A stretch of DNA of 7,632 nucleotides from Methanomicrobiales archaeon (GCA_028678885.1 JAJRCP010000204.1:1-7632), one strand, 5' to 3'; shown: positions 1 through 6,802, counted from the first letter of the stretch. Notes: generated by a model from the letters alone, not told the origin. A program made the numbers and translations.

Positions 1-887
1 ACATCTTCGACCTCGATTGGTTTCATGCTTCCCTGAATCAGCGTCCAAGTCTCCTTCATCGCGCCGAACGCGCCGAAGATGACGTTCGAGATCGAGCGAT
101 TCATCGCCCGTGCCATGAGGAGCGTGAGCAAGGAACCCGCAGCGCCAACAATGACACCAGCGACGACCATCGCGTAGTTGGGGGTTGCGAATGAGAATCC
201 GTCAAGCCCTACGGCGAGCCCAGTGAAAGCGTTGTACATCGAGATCACAACGGGCATGTCTGCCCCGCCGATCGGGAGCGTCATAAGGAAACCAAACCCA
301 AGCGATAGGACGAAGAACAGCGGGAGATACATGATGACGGCGAGCGGGATCCAGGATGGCTGCCAGAGAACGAGCATCCCAAATACGACAGCAAGAGCAA
401 GAACCGTCATGTTGATGATCTGCTGACCTGGGAAGGTGATCGGTCGCTGCCGTATCCAACCCTGAAGTTTCAGGAACGCGATAAGACTCCCTGCAAACGA
501 AACGGCTCCGATTAGGCCGCCGATAACGGCGATGGAACTGGTGGTGGCGGTAGTGGTACCGAGAAGCTCAACGGCCGAGATTCCGGCTGCCGCGCCGCCC
601 CCCATGCCGTTATAGATCGCGACCATTTGGGGCATGTCGGTCATCGCAACGCGCTTCGCCGCGATGTAGCCAAAGCTCCCGCCGATAACGATCCCGATCG
701 CCATCAGAACGAAGTTGGTGAGGTTCGGGGTCAGGAATGTAACGAGCGTCGCGATCAACATCGCGGCACCGGCCCAGACAATCCCGCTCCGGGCAGTGAG
801 TGGGTGGCTCATTCGCTGTAGACCGACAATGAAGAAAATGATTGTCGCAATGTAGACCGAGTCGATCACATAGGAGAAATCGATCAT
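1..887 (-). CDS. pntB: NAD(P) transhydrogenase subunit beta (PntB), 3' end outside window
   Basis: This is the membrane and NADP(H)-binding subunit of the proton-translocating transhydrogenase; 295 codons are visible, open to the left edge without a stop. The protein starts MIDFSYVIDSVYIAT. Family-typical stretches are GLQRMSHPLTARSGI (22-36), MTDMPQMVAIYNGMGGGAAA (82-101), the block GGADMPVVISMYNAFTGLAV (207-226) and ARAMNRSISNVIFGAFG (259-275), which closes the membrane domain. About eight or nine hydrophobic segments are visible. The NADP(H)-binding domain III, expected in a roughly 460-residue protein, lies beyond the window. Asp210 and Asn219 match conserved E. coli residues Asp213 and Asn222, while the E. 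coli His91 position is Asn93 here. The ATG at 887 overlaps the pntAB stop (ATGA), and AGGGGGG lies 7 nt upstream. Identification is firm; only the 3' end is unseen. Confidence 0.95.
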   Translation of the reverse strand, partial: MIDFSYVIDSVYIATIIFFIVGLQRMSHPLTARSGIVWAGAAMLIATLVTFLTPNLTNFVLMAIGIVIGGSFGYIAAKRVAMTDMPQMVAIYNGMGGGAAAGISAVELLGTTTATTSSIAVIGGLIGAVSFAGSLIAFLKLQGWIRQRPITFPGQQIINMTVLALAVVFGMLVLWQPSWIPLAVIMYLPLFFVLSLGFGFLMTLPIGGADMPVVISMYNAFTGLAVGLDGFSFATPNYAMVVAGVIVGAAGSLLTLLMARAMNRSISNVIFGAFGAMKETWTLIQGSMKPIEVED

Positions 888-1201
888 CTCAGGCCCCCCT
901 TTCCGGGCTTTTTCCCACTGCGATCGAATATCTGTAGAATCCGCTCCGTAACGATGTAGCCTCCGGTGACGTTCGCAGCGCCGAGAATGACTGCGATAAA
1001 TCCGATGATCTGTTCTAGAGTCGTCGTCGCAAGGCCGAGCGCTACCATAGTCCCGACGAGAACGATTCCGTGGATGAAATTCGAGCCGCTCATCATTGGC
1101 GTGTGAAGGATGACGGGGACCCGGCTGATGACGGCGTAGCCGGTGAATGCGGCTAGCATCGCGATATAGACCGCGGTCCAGAGTGCGGTCATGTCGGTCA
1201 A
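884..1201 (-). CDS. pntAB: NAD(P) transhydrogenase small membrane subunit alpha-2 (PntAB)
   Basis: This 105-residue membrane subunit is a separate gene in organisms with a split alpha chain; in E. coli it is fused to the C-terminus of PntA. The family signature SRVPVILHTPMMSGSNFIHG occupies about residues 26-45. Three hydrophobic segments are visible at about 5-25, 42-58 and 62-84, and the tail is short and basic. The start is taken as the TTG at 1201, which forms a TTGA overlap with the pntAA stop and has GGAGGG 5 nt upstream. An in-frame ATG at 1192 would shorten the protein by three residues. Its stop overlaps the pntB ATG. These overlaps point to one polycistronic message for the three subunits. 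The protein sits in the cytoplasmic membrane with PntB. Confidence 0.94.
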   Translation of the reverse strand: MTDMTALWTAVYIAMLAAFTGYAVISRVPVILHTPMMSGSNFIHGIVLVGTMVALGLATTTLEQIIGFIAVILGAANVTGGYIVTERILQIFDRSGKKPGKGGLR

Positions 1202-2340
1202 AGCTTCCCTCCGCTCATGAGGTCGCGTGTCGGCATATGGCGCACCTCACCATCGTGGACCAAGAGGCTCGCGACCAGGATCTCATCAGTGAACTCATAG
1301 ATGAGAGTTCCTTCCTTGTTAAAAAGGAGCGCTAGAAATGACTGGAGGTTCTTTGCATACATCTGGCTCGAGTGGAACGGCAACTGAGCGGGAAGATTCT
1401 GCGGGCCTAAGATCGTGACATCGTGCTCCCGGACGGTCTTACCAGGTTTAGTCAGTTCGCAGTTTCCGCCCGATTCGGCGGCCAGGTCGATAATGACAGC
1501 GCCCGGTTGCATTGTCGCAACTGTTTCCTTAGTTATGAGGCGGGGAGCCTTCCGACCAGGGATGTTGGCGGTCGTGATGACGATGTCGGCCCGTGCGACA
1601 GCAGCAGAAACCATCTGTTGCTCCTTTACCCTCTCCTCAGACGTTAACTCTCGAGCGTAGCCACCCTGTCCCTCAGCGTTGATCTCAAGCTCGAGGAACT
1701 TGGCGCCAAGGCTGCGGACTTGCTCACCTGCAACACGCCGAACGTCATAGGCTTCGACAATGGCGCCAAGCCGCTTAGCCGTAGCGATCGCCATAAGGCC
1801 AGCGACGCCCGCACCCAGGATGAGCACCGTTGCAGGTCGTATCGTGCCCGCAGCCGTCGTCAGCATCGGGAGGAACTTCGGGCAGTTTTCGGCACCCAAG
1901 ATGATCGCCATGTACCCGCTGGCCGTTGCCTGGGAACTGAGCGCATCCATACTCTGAGCGCGAGTGATACGTGGAATGAGTTCGAGGGCGAAGGCGGTGA
2001 TCTTCCGGTCGCGCATACGGGCAACAGCTTCGAGATTGCGCGTCGCGTTCATGAACCCGATGACGATTGTGCCCTCAGTGAGCTGATCGACCTCAGCAAC
2101 GGTCGGGGGCTGAACACACAGCACGATCTGGGCGCCGTTCAACAGGTCAGTCCGACTGGACGCGATCTTCGCACCGGCAGCCATGAAAAGATTATCGGGG
2201 TAGTACGCGCTCCTCCCTGCGTCGTGCTCGATCCGGACCTCGTGACCTGAATTCGTGAGTTTTTGGACGACCTCCGGTACCATTGCCACGCGCTGTTCGC
2301 CTGAGGCCAGCTCCTTTGGAACGGCGATCACGACCAGCAT
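1198..2340 (-). CDS. pntAA: NAD(P) transhydrogenase NAD(H)-binding subunit alpha-1 (PntAA)
   Basis: This is the peripheral, cytoplasmic NAD(H)-binding subunit (domain I), related to alanine dehydrogenase. It exchanges hydride with NADP(H) bound on PntB. From ATG 2340 the protein is 380 residues, normal for split alpha-1 subunits. It begins MLVVIAVPKELASGEQRVAM, the family N-terminus. The RITRAQSMDALSSQA loop (about 124-138) carries the Arg, Gln and Asp of the known R-Q-D contact loop. The NAD Rossmann motif GAGVAGLMAIATAKRLGA is at about 176-193, followed by AYDVR. ITTANIPGRKAPRLIT and PGAVIIDLAAESGGNCE complete domain I. The reading frame stays open 26 codons further upstream, to a GTG at 2418, but those residues resemble NfnA (see the pseudogene) and not PntA, so the internal ATG is preferred although its ribosome binding site is weak. 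GTG 2409 or ATG 2370 remain possible translational starts. Confidence 0.93.
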   Translation of the reverse strand: MLVVIAVPKELASGEQRVAMVPEVVQKLTNSGHEVRIEHDAGRSAYYPDNLFMAAGAKIASSRTDLLNGAQIVLCVQPPTVAEVDQLTEGTIVIGFMNATRNLEAVARMRDRKITAFALELIPRITRAQSMDALSSQATASGYMAIILGAENCPKFLPMLTTAAGTIRPATVLILGAGVAGLMAIATAKRLGAIVEAYDVRRVAGEQVRSLGAKFLELEINAEGQGGYARELTSEERVKEQQMVSAAVARADIVITTANIPGRKAPRLITKETVATMQPGAVIIDLAAESGGNCELTKPGKTVREHDVTILGPQNLPAQLPFHSSQMYAKNLQSFLALLFNKEGTLIYEFTDEILVASLLVHDGEVRHMPTRDLMSGGKL

Positions 2341-2732
2341 GGATGTCAGGCTCTTTGAACCGACAGACATTGAATCCTTTGCTGCCTGTGCGATGACGAG
2401 GGTGCTCACAATTCCCACCCCCCTCGCGTTATCGTGCAGGTTCCGTACTTCGCTATTTCACTGGATTTACCGAGCGATCCCAGCACTTCGCGGATACTGT
2501 TCATTTGCTTGCAGGCATTAAACTGCTCGGTGGTTTTTCCACTGTTTGTGAAGATAAAATGGATACAGTTTCTCTTTACGGCTGAGATGGTAATTAGGAT
2601 TCGTTTAACATACTCACCAACCCTGAGGATCGCAAATTGACCAGCCTGCACTATTTTGGTGACCTGCGGTGCTCGGATCCAAAGCTCATGAACCTTTTCA
2701 GCAAGAATTATGGTCTGTTTAACTCTATACAA
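2341..2732 (-). pseudogene. Truncated, frameshifted NfnA/SudB-type flavoprotein subunit
   Basis: This is the N-terminal part of a ferredoxin:NADP oxidoreductase subunit (NfnA family, also annotated sulfide dehydrogenase beta or ferredoxin-NADP reductase alpha). The TTG start at 2732 has a good site, GGAGTGAT, and the protein begins MYRVKQTIILAEKVHELWIR, close to the family N-terminus. AGQFAILRVGE (30-40) matches the PGQFVILRVDE block. RILITIS (44-50) stands where RIPLTIA is usual, and GSLGKSSEI where GPLGKPSEI is usual, so conserved prolines are lost. The frame stops at 2406. In the neighbouring frame the text continues as GVGIVSTLVIAQAAKD, matching the family's GGGVGIAPVYPIAKALKE, so one base is missing in the G run at 2418-2423. 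The remainder of the roughly 280-residue protein, with its NAD(P)-binding half, is replaced by pntAA. The family assignment is from memory of family sequences; the relic status is inferred. Confidence 0.75.
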
Positions 2733-2763
2733 TGTTGATCACTCCAGCGTTGCAATCTACGTG

Positions 2764-2774
2764 CTATAATACTG
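2764..2774 (-). promoter_or_regulatory. Putative TATA box upstream of the nfnA remnant and pnt operon
   Basis: In the 47-nt gap between arcS and the nfnA remnant the minus strand reads AGTATTATAGC. This resembles an archaeal TATA box and lies about 35 nt before the TTG start at 2732. Initiation about 25 nt downstream would give a very short leader holding the GGAGTGAT site. A similar minus-strand element (ACTATAGCAC) precedes the gene starting at 6737. If active, it could now drive the pnt genes; read-through from arcS is the alternative. Confidence 0.4.
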
Positions 2775-2779
2775 GGGTA

Positions 2780-4414
2780 TCACTCTTTCAATACCTTTCG
2801 AACCCGTACTGCGACCCCTCTTCGTGAAGAGAGCATTTCATCTGCACCCATAGCAGCGCGACCTGTCGCTTGAATATGATCGCCAATAACATGGACCTCA
2901 TCCCCCTCCCGGATACGACTATCGGCAGAAAGCACTCCAGGCGCTAGAATATCTCCTTGGGGAATGAAATTATCGATGTGTACGCTGTACCCTTCCCCAA
3001 CCAAACACCAACCAGAAAAAGTTGGGATACACAATCCAGTCCGGGATGAGATACTAAATAACTGCTCTTTCCCACGAGAAATAAATGCCTCCATTCCTTT
3101 TCTGCGTAGCCGCATGCCGTGAGAGTCGATATCCACGTCAAACTGCCATGAGAGGATCCCCCGAATCAGGGAATTCTCAGAAATCCGAGATTCACCTTTC
3201 AGCGCATGGTTGAGGGCTTCAAGAGAAGGGATACTCCAGGGTGGTCCCTGACAGGTGTACTCCAGCATCACTTCGCAACGTTCCGCAGCCATCTGCGCTG
3301 CAGTCAGGGCCCCTCCCTCCAGATGGGCGATAATCCGACGGTAAGGATGATGACAGAGGTATTCTGAAAGTACAGAGGAGACCCAAGCCAGCTCTTCCCG
3401 ATCCCAGTATCCGGTTACCGGAATATCGTAGTGGGCGGCCGGATACACGTCTTCAAGCTCTCTTGGAACCAATCCTAGAGGTGAGGTGACGATCAATTCG
3501 TGTGCTCTTCCCTGGACAACGGAATGAAATTTCTGGTGACTCCGGGACATGGAGTAGGGTTTTCGTTCCGAACATGGGAGGAGGAGAGCGACCCCTCCGA
3601 GGGGTGGCCGGTACCGAGAGATCACCCGGTCGGCGAATCTTTTTACTTCAACCCGAAACAGGGCATCGCTACTATTTGCTTTCAAGGGGGACTCTCGTGC
3701 CACCGGGCATCGGGGCTCCAGGAACCCGTAACACCTGTCCAGTTGCCGGAGTATCGCAACCTGATCTGCATCCATCCGGCACCGTGCCTCGACTAACTCC
3801 CGCAGCTGCCCTCTGTCGATGAACTGAGATACAAGTGCAATCTCCCGCAAGATTGCAGCTCGGTTATGAAGGTGAAGATCCCCGCTTCTACAGCCCTCGC
3901 ATCCACAGATATCCTTTTCTATCCAATCAGGAGGAAATAACCCCTCCGTCGTGCAAAACAGCCGCTGCGCAGACTTTAGATCCACTCCGGTGAAATCAAA
4001 CAGATTGAATCCGGTGTAGACAAGAAGAGCGACATTACTAGGGAGCGCAGCTGCAGGTGCATACCAGACCGTGTCCGGAGGCACTTGTTCTTTAAGAGAT
4101 ACCAACCATTTGACATATTCCGCTGGACGGATAAGAGCAATATGCCAGTTCGGGACCATGACGCAGGATCCGTGCGGAATATCCGGAATTGCCTTGGGGT
4201 GAACGGAGAAAGGTTCATCCTCACTTTTTACCTGATAGGTGCAAGCAAAGGTGGAATCGGCAGAAAGGGGGACGTGGGAAAATGCCGTCTGAAGAAGCGA
4301 GGGGAAAAAGAGCTGCGTGTCCAGGACCGTGGGGAAGACGATCTGTTTTCCTCTGTACTCGTACCTTCCTGTCCTAGCAAGTCCATCTCTTTTTCTAATA
4401 TCAACCGAGGTCAC
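2780..4414 (-). CDS. arcS: Archaeosine synthase ArcS (TgtA2), PUA domain at C-terminus
   Basis: ArcS acts after TgtA on preQ0 at position 15 of tRNA. It was first described as an amidinotransferase and later as a lysine transferase working with the radical-SAM partner RaSEA. The diagnostic motif PCSxxKPYxxSxSHxxF is complete: Pro280, Cys281, Ser282, Lys285, Pro286, Tyr287, Ser290, Ser292, His293, Phe296. The N-terminal TGT-like half keeps a C-x-C-x2-C cluster (Cys170, 172, 175) with nearby His181/His183, a probable zinc site, but lacks the TDSG catalytic motif of TgtA. The last roughly 75 residues, with DILAPGVLSADSRIREGDEV (488-507) and a terminal VAVRVRKVL, form a PUA RNA-binding domain. 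The GTG start at 4414 is supported by GAGGTGAT placed 2 nt upstream. The gene overlaps the 3' end of tgtA by 14 nt, so translational coupling is likely. The 544-residue length fits the family. Confidence 0.95.
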   Translation of the reverse strand: MTSVDIRKRDGLARTGRYEYRGKQIVFPTVLDTQLFFPSLLQTAFSHVPLSADSTFACTYQVKSEDEPFSVHPKAIPDIPHGSCVMVPNWHIALIRPAEYVKWLVSLKEQVPPDTVWYAPAAALPSNVALLVYTGFNLFDFTGVDLKSAQRLFCTTEGLFPPDWIEKDICGCEGCRSGDLHLHNRAAILREIALVSQFIDRGQLRELVEARCRMDADQVAILRQLDRCYGFLEPRCPVARESPLKANSSDALFRVEVKRFADRVISRYRPPLGGVALLLPCSERKPYSMSRSHQKFHSVVQGRAHELIVTSPLGLVPRELEDVYPAAHYDIPVTGYWDREELAWVSSVLSEYLCHHPYRRIIAHLEGGALTAAQMAAERCEVMLEYTCQGPPWSIPSLEALNHALKGESRISENSLIRGILSWQFDVDIDSHGMRLRRKGMEAFISRGKEQLFSISSRTGLCIPTFSGWCLVGEGYSVHIDNFIPQGDILAPGVLSADSRIREGDEVHVIGDHIQATGRAAMGADEMLSSRRGVAVRVRKVLKE

Positions 4415-5846
4415 ACATCACCTCGACCTGTGGAACCTCCCGCACAACTAGATCATACCAGTCTTTCCTAGAGATGATGGTGAAGTGTGTTTGGGGATGC
4501 GAATGGATGAGCGCTCTGATCCCTGCACATCCCCGTTTTACCATCTTTTCATCCCAGGAGGGGATAACACTCTGTCCGATGGGAAAGGTTTCTGATAGTT
4601 CTGGAGGGAAAGGACCGAATGGGGGCTTGAACAGGAAAACCTGGTATGGAGTGGACACCCCTCCTACAAGGGATATGACTGCTTCCTCCTCCAAGGCCAG
4701 TGTGGAGAGTCGCCCTTGGTAGCGGATTACTTCGGTGCGTGCACAGCTCTCATCACCCCGATAGAAGAAATGGTCCTTGGAGACCCGGTCCATGGATTCC
4801 ATATCTTTACTATGGCTCAGGAGTGCTCGGTATCCATCCAGTAATCGAGGGTGGCTACGGCAGCGGTCATCCACAAGTTCCCAGAGAGTTCCTCTCTGGA
4901 TTGCCTGTCGTACACAAGCGATCTCTGCGAGAGTGATAAACAGGTTATGGGAGGAGAGCAACCGCTCTGCATCAAGAGACGTTTTCACTTCCTGTACGGA
5001 GTGTTTCCGGCAGACCTCACAAGAACAGGGAAAATCAGTCATCTCATCTAGGCGATAGCTCCCATGAGAAGTAAGATACCGGCGATCTCGGGCGAATAGG
5101 GCATAAGCAGCAGAATCGAAGAGATCACACCCCATCGCAACAGCGAGGGCAAACATGACCGGATGACCGGCGCCAAAAAGATGGACCACTGTCGAAGGAG
5201 AAAGACCATTTTTTGCAGCTCTGACTACCTGGACCAGATCACGAAACCGGTATTGCTCCATCAAAGGAACCACTGCACCGATGGGACAGAAGGAAAAACC
5301 TAATCTCTGGATATCCTCTGCTGCTTTTTTCCGCAACTCCGGAAAGATTCCTCCTTGAACGGGGCCTACAGAGCGCTCCGGTGCGATATCCCGTGCTTCC
5401 CTGAGCCGACTCATGGTGAGAGAAAGTTCTCGTTCAGCGGTCTCGCGGTCCGCTCCGGGTGAGGTGGGGATATCCAGCGGAACAATGATATCACTGCTAA
5501 TCTGCTGTTGGAATTTAAGGGTCTCCTGGTTTGAGATCTCGACCTTCCCATAGATTGATTGCTGAAACGCACCGGAATCTGTCATGATAACCCCGTCGAA
5601 ATCGAGGAAATGATGGATTCCCTCCTGTTCAACCTGTTTTCTGAACTTCGCACTATTAAAGAAAATATATGCGTTGGTGATCAGCGCTTCCACCCCAAGC
5701 GACTTCATTTCACGGGGTGTGATGAGAGTGAGATTTGGGTTGATTACCGGGAGAAGGGCCGGAGTACGCACAGTCTTCTCTCCTACCTTCAGCCTGCCTA
5801 ATCGGCCCGCAATATCCTTTTCCAGAACCTCAAATGCGAAATACAT
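4401..5846 (-). CDS. tgtA: Archaeal tRNA-guanine transglycosylase TgtA, without PUA domain
   Basis: TgtA replaces guanine at position 15 in the tRNA D-loop with preQ0, the first committed step of archaeosine formation on tRNA. The N-terminus fits the family (AGRLGRLKVGEKTVRTPALL, 13-32), so the ATG at 5846 is accepted although no clear ribosome binding site precedes it. The catalytic motif MTDSGAFQQS (88-97) provides the nucleophile Asp90. GPVQGGIFPELR (161-172) and HLFGAGHP (222-229) shape the base pocket. DLFDSAAYALFARD (241-254) holds the second conserved aspartate, Asp244. The zinc site is Cys274, Cys276, Cys279 and His300. These match Asp95, Asp249 and the CxCxxC-H set of the Pyrococcus enzyme. 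At 481 residues it is about 100 shorter than that enzyme and ends without a PUA domain; residues from about 390 resemble the C-terminal domain shared with ArcS. It lies directly upstream of arcS. Confidence 0.96.
   Translation of the reverse strand: MYFAFEVLEKDIAGRLGRLKVGEKTVRTPALLPVINPNLTLITPREMKSLGVEALITNAYIFFNSAKFRKQVEQEGIHHFLDFDGVIMTDSGAFQQSIYGKVEISNQETLKFQQQISSDIIVPLDIPTSPGADRETAERELSLTMSRLREARDIAPERSVGPVQGGIFPELRKKAAEDIQRLGFSFCPIGAVVPLMEQYRFRDLVQVVRAAKNGLSPSTVVHLFGAGHPVMFALAVAMGCDLFDSAAYALFARDRRYLTSHGSYRLDEMTDFPCSCEVCRKHSVQEVKTSLDAERLLSSHNLFITLAEIACVRQAIQRGTLWELVDDRCRSHPRLLDGYRALLSHSKDMESMDRVSKDHFFYRGDESCARTEVIRYQGRLSTLALEEEAVISLVGGVSTPYQVFLFKPPFGPFPPELSETFPIGQSVIPSWDEKMVKRGCAGIRALIHSHPQTHFTIISRKDWYDLVVREVPQVEVMCDLG
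4417..4424 (-). promoter_or_regulatory. Ribosome binding site of arcS, inside tgtA
   Basis: The minus strand reads GAGGTGAT, a full match to the archaeal anti-Shine-Dalgarno sequence, ending 2 nt before the arcS GTG. It lies within the last codons of tgtA (Val-Met-Cys-Asp-Leu-Gly-stop). It settles the arcS start and suggests that ribosomes finishing tgtA begin arcS. Confidence 0.85.
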
Positions 5847-6171
5847 TGATAACCAAGAATTCTTGCCTATTGCATCTATTGGAGGGTGGATAATAGTTAT
5901 TAGATTTTAATCATGCTATTTTAATGCGTTATTTTTTATTACCCAACCCAACACCTAAACACGACGATGAACGGTCTTTTTCCATGCTATTTACTTCGTG
6001 ATTGAAGGTAATTAGGGTATCTTCTCAAGACCAATTTCGCATTTTTATCCCCTTTTCATATAAAACATCAAGAAGGAATGACCCAAAAAAGATACGTTCA
6101 AGATAATGGCGGTCTAAAAGGGATTCAGTCGATTGCGCAGACCGCCATAGCGATATGATCATCCTTGGAGG
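5847..6171. other. AT-rich intergenic region upstream of tgtA
   Basis: No convincing gene is seen here. On the tgtA strand, AT-rich boxes such as CTATTATCC (about 45 nt before the ATG) and two TTAAAAT elements (about 70-85 nt before it) are candidate TATA boxes, and none stands out. On the plus strand a T-rich stretch (ATTTTTTATT, 5931-5940) could serve as a terminator. The right part holds the 10-bp inverted repeat at 6106-6148. Composition is clearly more AT-rich than tgtA-arcS. Confidence 0.6.
6106..6148. repeat. Perfect 10-bp inverted repeat with 23-nt spacer
   Basis: ATGGCGGTCT at 6106-6115 is the exact reverse complement of AGACCGCCAT at 6139-6148. The arms are GC-rich in AT-rich surroundings, and no T run follows, so it is not an ordinary terminator. 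It could be an RNA hairpin, a protein-binding site, or the ends of a small lost element. A second small hairpin (CATCC-TTGGA-GGATG, 6160-6174) follows 11 nt later. Confidence 0.75.
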
Positions 6172-6438
6172 ATGGCTACTATTACATACCACCAAGGATT
6201 GATATATCGATTATTAAACAAATATTTTCTGTCGATATTGGGACTATCTCTCATGCCGATCATCTGGGAGTTTTGTACACCCACGCAGATCAGAAAAGAA
6301 GGTCAATTTACGAAGATTTCGGCTAATTTTCCTTTTGGTGAGTACTATGGTCTTGGATTGAAAAAGGAGGCTTATTCAAACAATCCACCGGATGTCCGCA
6401 TAAATTTTTGGCGGCTTTTTTTAATATTTTCTTCATGA
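6172..6438 (+). CDS. Doubtful 88-residue hypothetical protein
   Basis: The ORF reads MATITYHQGLIYRLLNKYF... with one hydrophobic stretch, YFLSILGLSLMPIIWEF (about 18-34), which could be a membrane segment. GGAGG lies immediately against the ATG with no spacer, and both sit in a small hairpin, which argues against efficient initiation. Its last 67 bp run antisense to the end of the better supported gene at 6372-6737. I do not recognise a family. It could be a small membrane protein, a fragment of an older gene, or a chance ORF; AT-rich DNA makes an 88-codon chance ORF less likely but not rare. Low confidence. Confidence 0.22.
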   Translation: MATITYHQGLIYRLLNKYFLSILGLSLMPIIWEFCTPTQIRKEGQFTKISANFPFGEYYGLGLKKEAYSNNPPDVRINFWRLFLIFSS

Positions 6439-6737
6439 AGTTCTGAATGCAGCTTTGCGAATGCCTTCTTCCCTTCCGGTGAATTGAGGAACTCCAGGAA
6501 TACCTTCTTCATCTCCTTCTTATCGCTTTCTTTCATCGGTTCCACCGGTGAATTGAGGAACTCCAGGTATGTCTTGTCACTTTCTTTCATTGGTTCTGTT
6601 ATGGTTTTTCCCTTTTCCTTCATGGCTTTTTCAAGCACCTCCCTAGCATCGTTAACAACCGCGAGATCCTCTTTAAATTTTGGATTATTGTAGAGTCGCC
6701 GAATTCTTTCAGCCTCTTCCGTGTCTTTAACTACCAT
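6372..6737 (-). CDS. Small charged hypothetical protein with internal duplication
   Basis: This 121-residue protein is rich in Lys and Glu and is predicted to be largely helical and soluble; no signal peptide or membrane segment is visible. It starts MVVKDTEEAERIRRLYNNPK at ATG 6737. A unit with EPMKESDK followed by LEFLNSP occurs twice, at about residues 48-64 and 66-87. The second copy has five extra residues (KEMKK type) between the two parts. The C-terminus is basic (KKSRQKF). No strong ribosome binding site is seen; a TATA-like ACTATAG lies about 60 nt upstream. The strict reading-frame conservation across the two repeat copies supports real coding. The gene is divergent from the lipoprotein gene and separated from it by 154 nt. 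I do not recognise a family, and function is unknown. Confidence 0.65.
   Translation of the reverse strand: MVVKDTEEAERIRRLYNNPKFKEDLAVVNDAREVLEKAMKEKGKTITEPMKESDKTYLEFLNSPVEPMKESDKKEMKKVFLEFLNSPEGKKAFAKLHSELHEENIKKSRQKFMRTSGGLFE
6476..6598. repeat. In-gene direct repeat, two copies
   Basis: A 23-bp stretch containing GGTGAATTGAGGAACTCCAG is identical at 6476-6498 and 6545-6567, 69 bp apart. Each copy is followed by a second conserved block (CTTTCTTTCAT at 6526-6536 and 6580-6590) with a few changes. The blocks encode LEFLNSP and EPMKESDK on the minus strand. The near identity suggests a recent duplication, with an in-frame length difference of 15 bp between copies. Confidence 0.85.
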
Positions 6738-6790
6738 AGTTTACCATTTTCTATTTTGTAACCATCAATCAACCGTCATGATAATTGTAT

Positions 6791-6802
6791 GTGTGCTATA
6801 GT
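6791..6802 (-). promoter_or_regulatory. Putative TATA box of the gene starting at 6737
   Basis: The minus strand reads ACTATAGCACAC, about 60 nt before the ATG at 6737, which would give a leader of roughly 30 nt. It shares TATAGCAC with the putative box upstream of the nfnA remnant. It overlaps one copy of the CTATnGTAGG repeat, so a factor bound there could affect both divergent genes. Confidence 0.35.

Noticed and set aside
202..459. An 85-codon minus-strand ORF inside pntB
   Set aside because: It is out of frame with the continuous PntB reading frame, which has clear family motifs on both sides.
1720..2250. A 176-codon plus-strand ORF opposite pntAA
   Set aside because: It lies wholly antisense to a well-supported gene, has low-complexity Arg/His/Asp-rich composition and no family resemblance.
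2341..2418. A 26-residue N-terminal extension of PntAA from the GTG at 2418
   Set aside because: The extra residues match the NfnA GGVGI-type segment, and the PntA family begins at about MLVVIAVPKE, so this is treated as relic sequence.
4085..4471. A 128-codon plus-strand ORF opposite the arcS start
   Set aside because: It is antisense to arcS and the end of tgtA, both firmly identified, and shows no recognisable domain.
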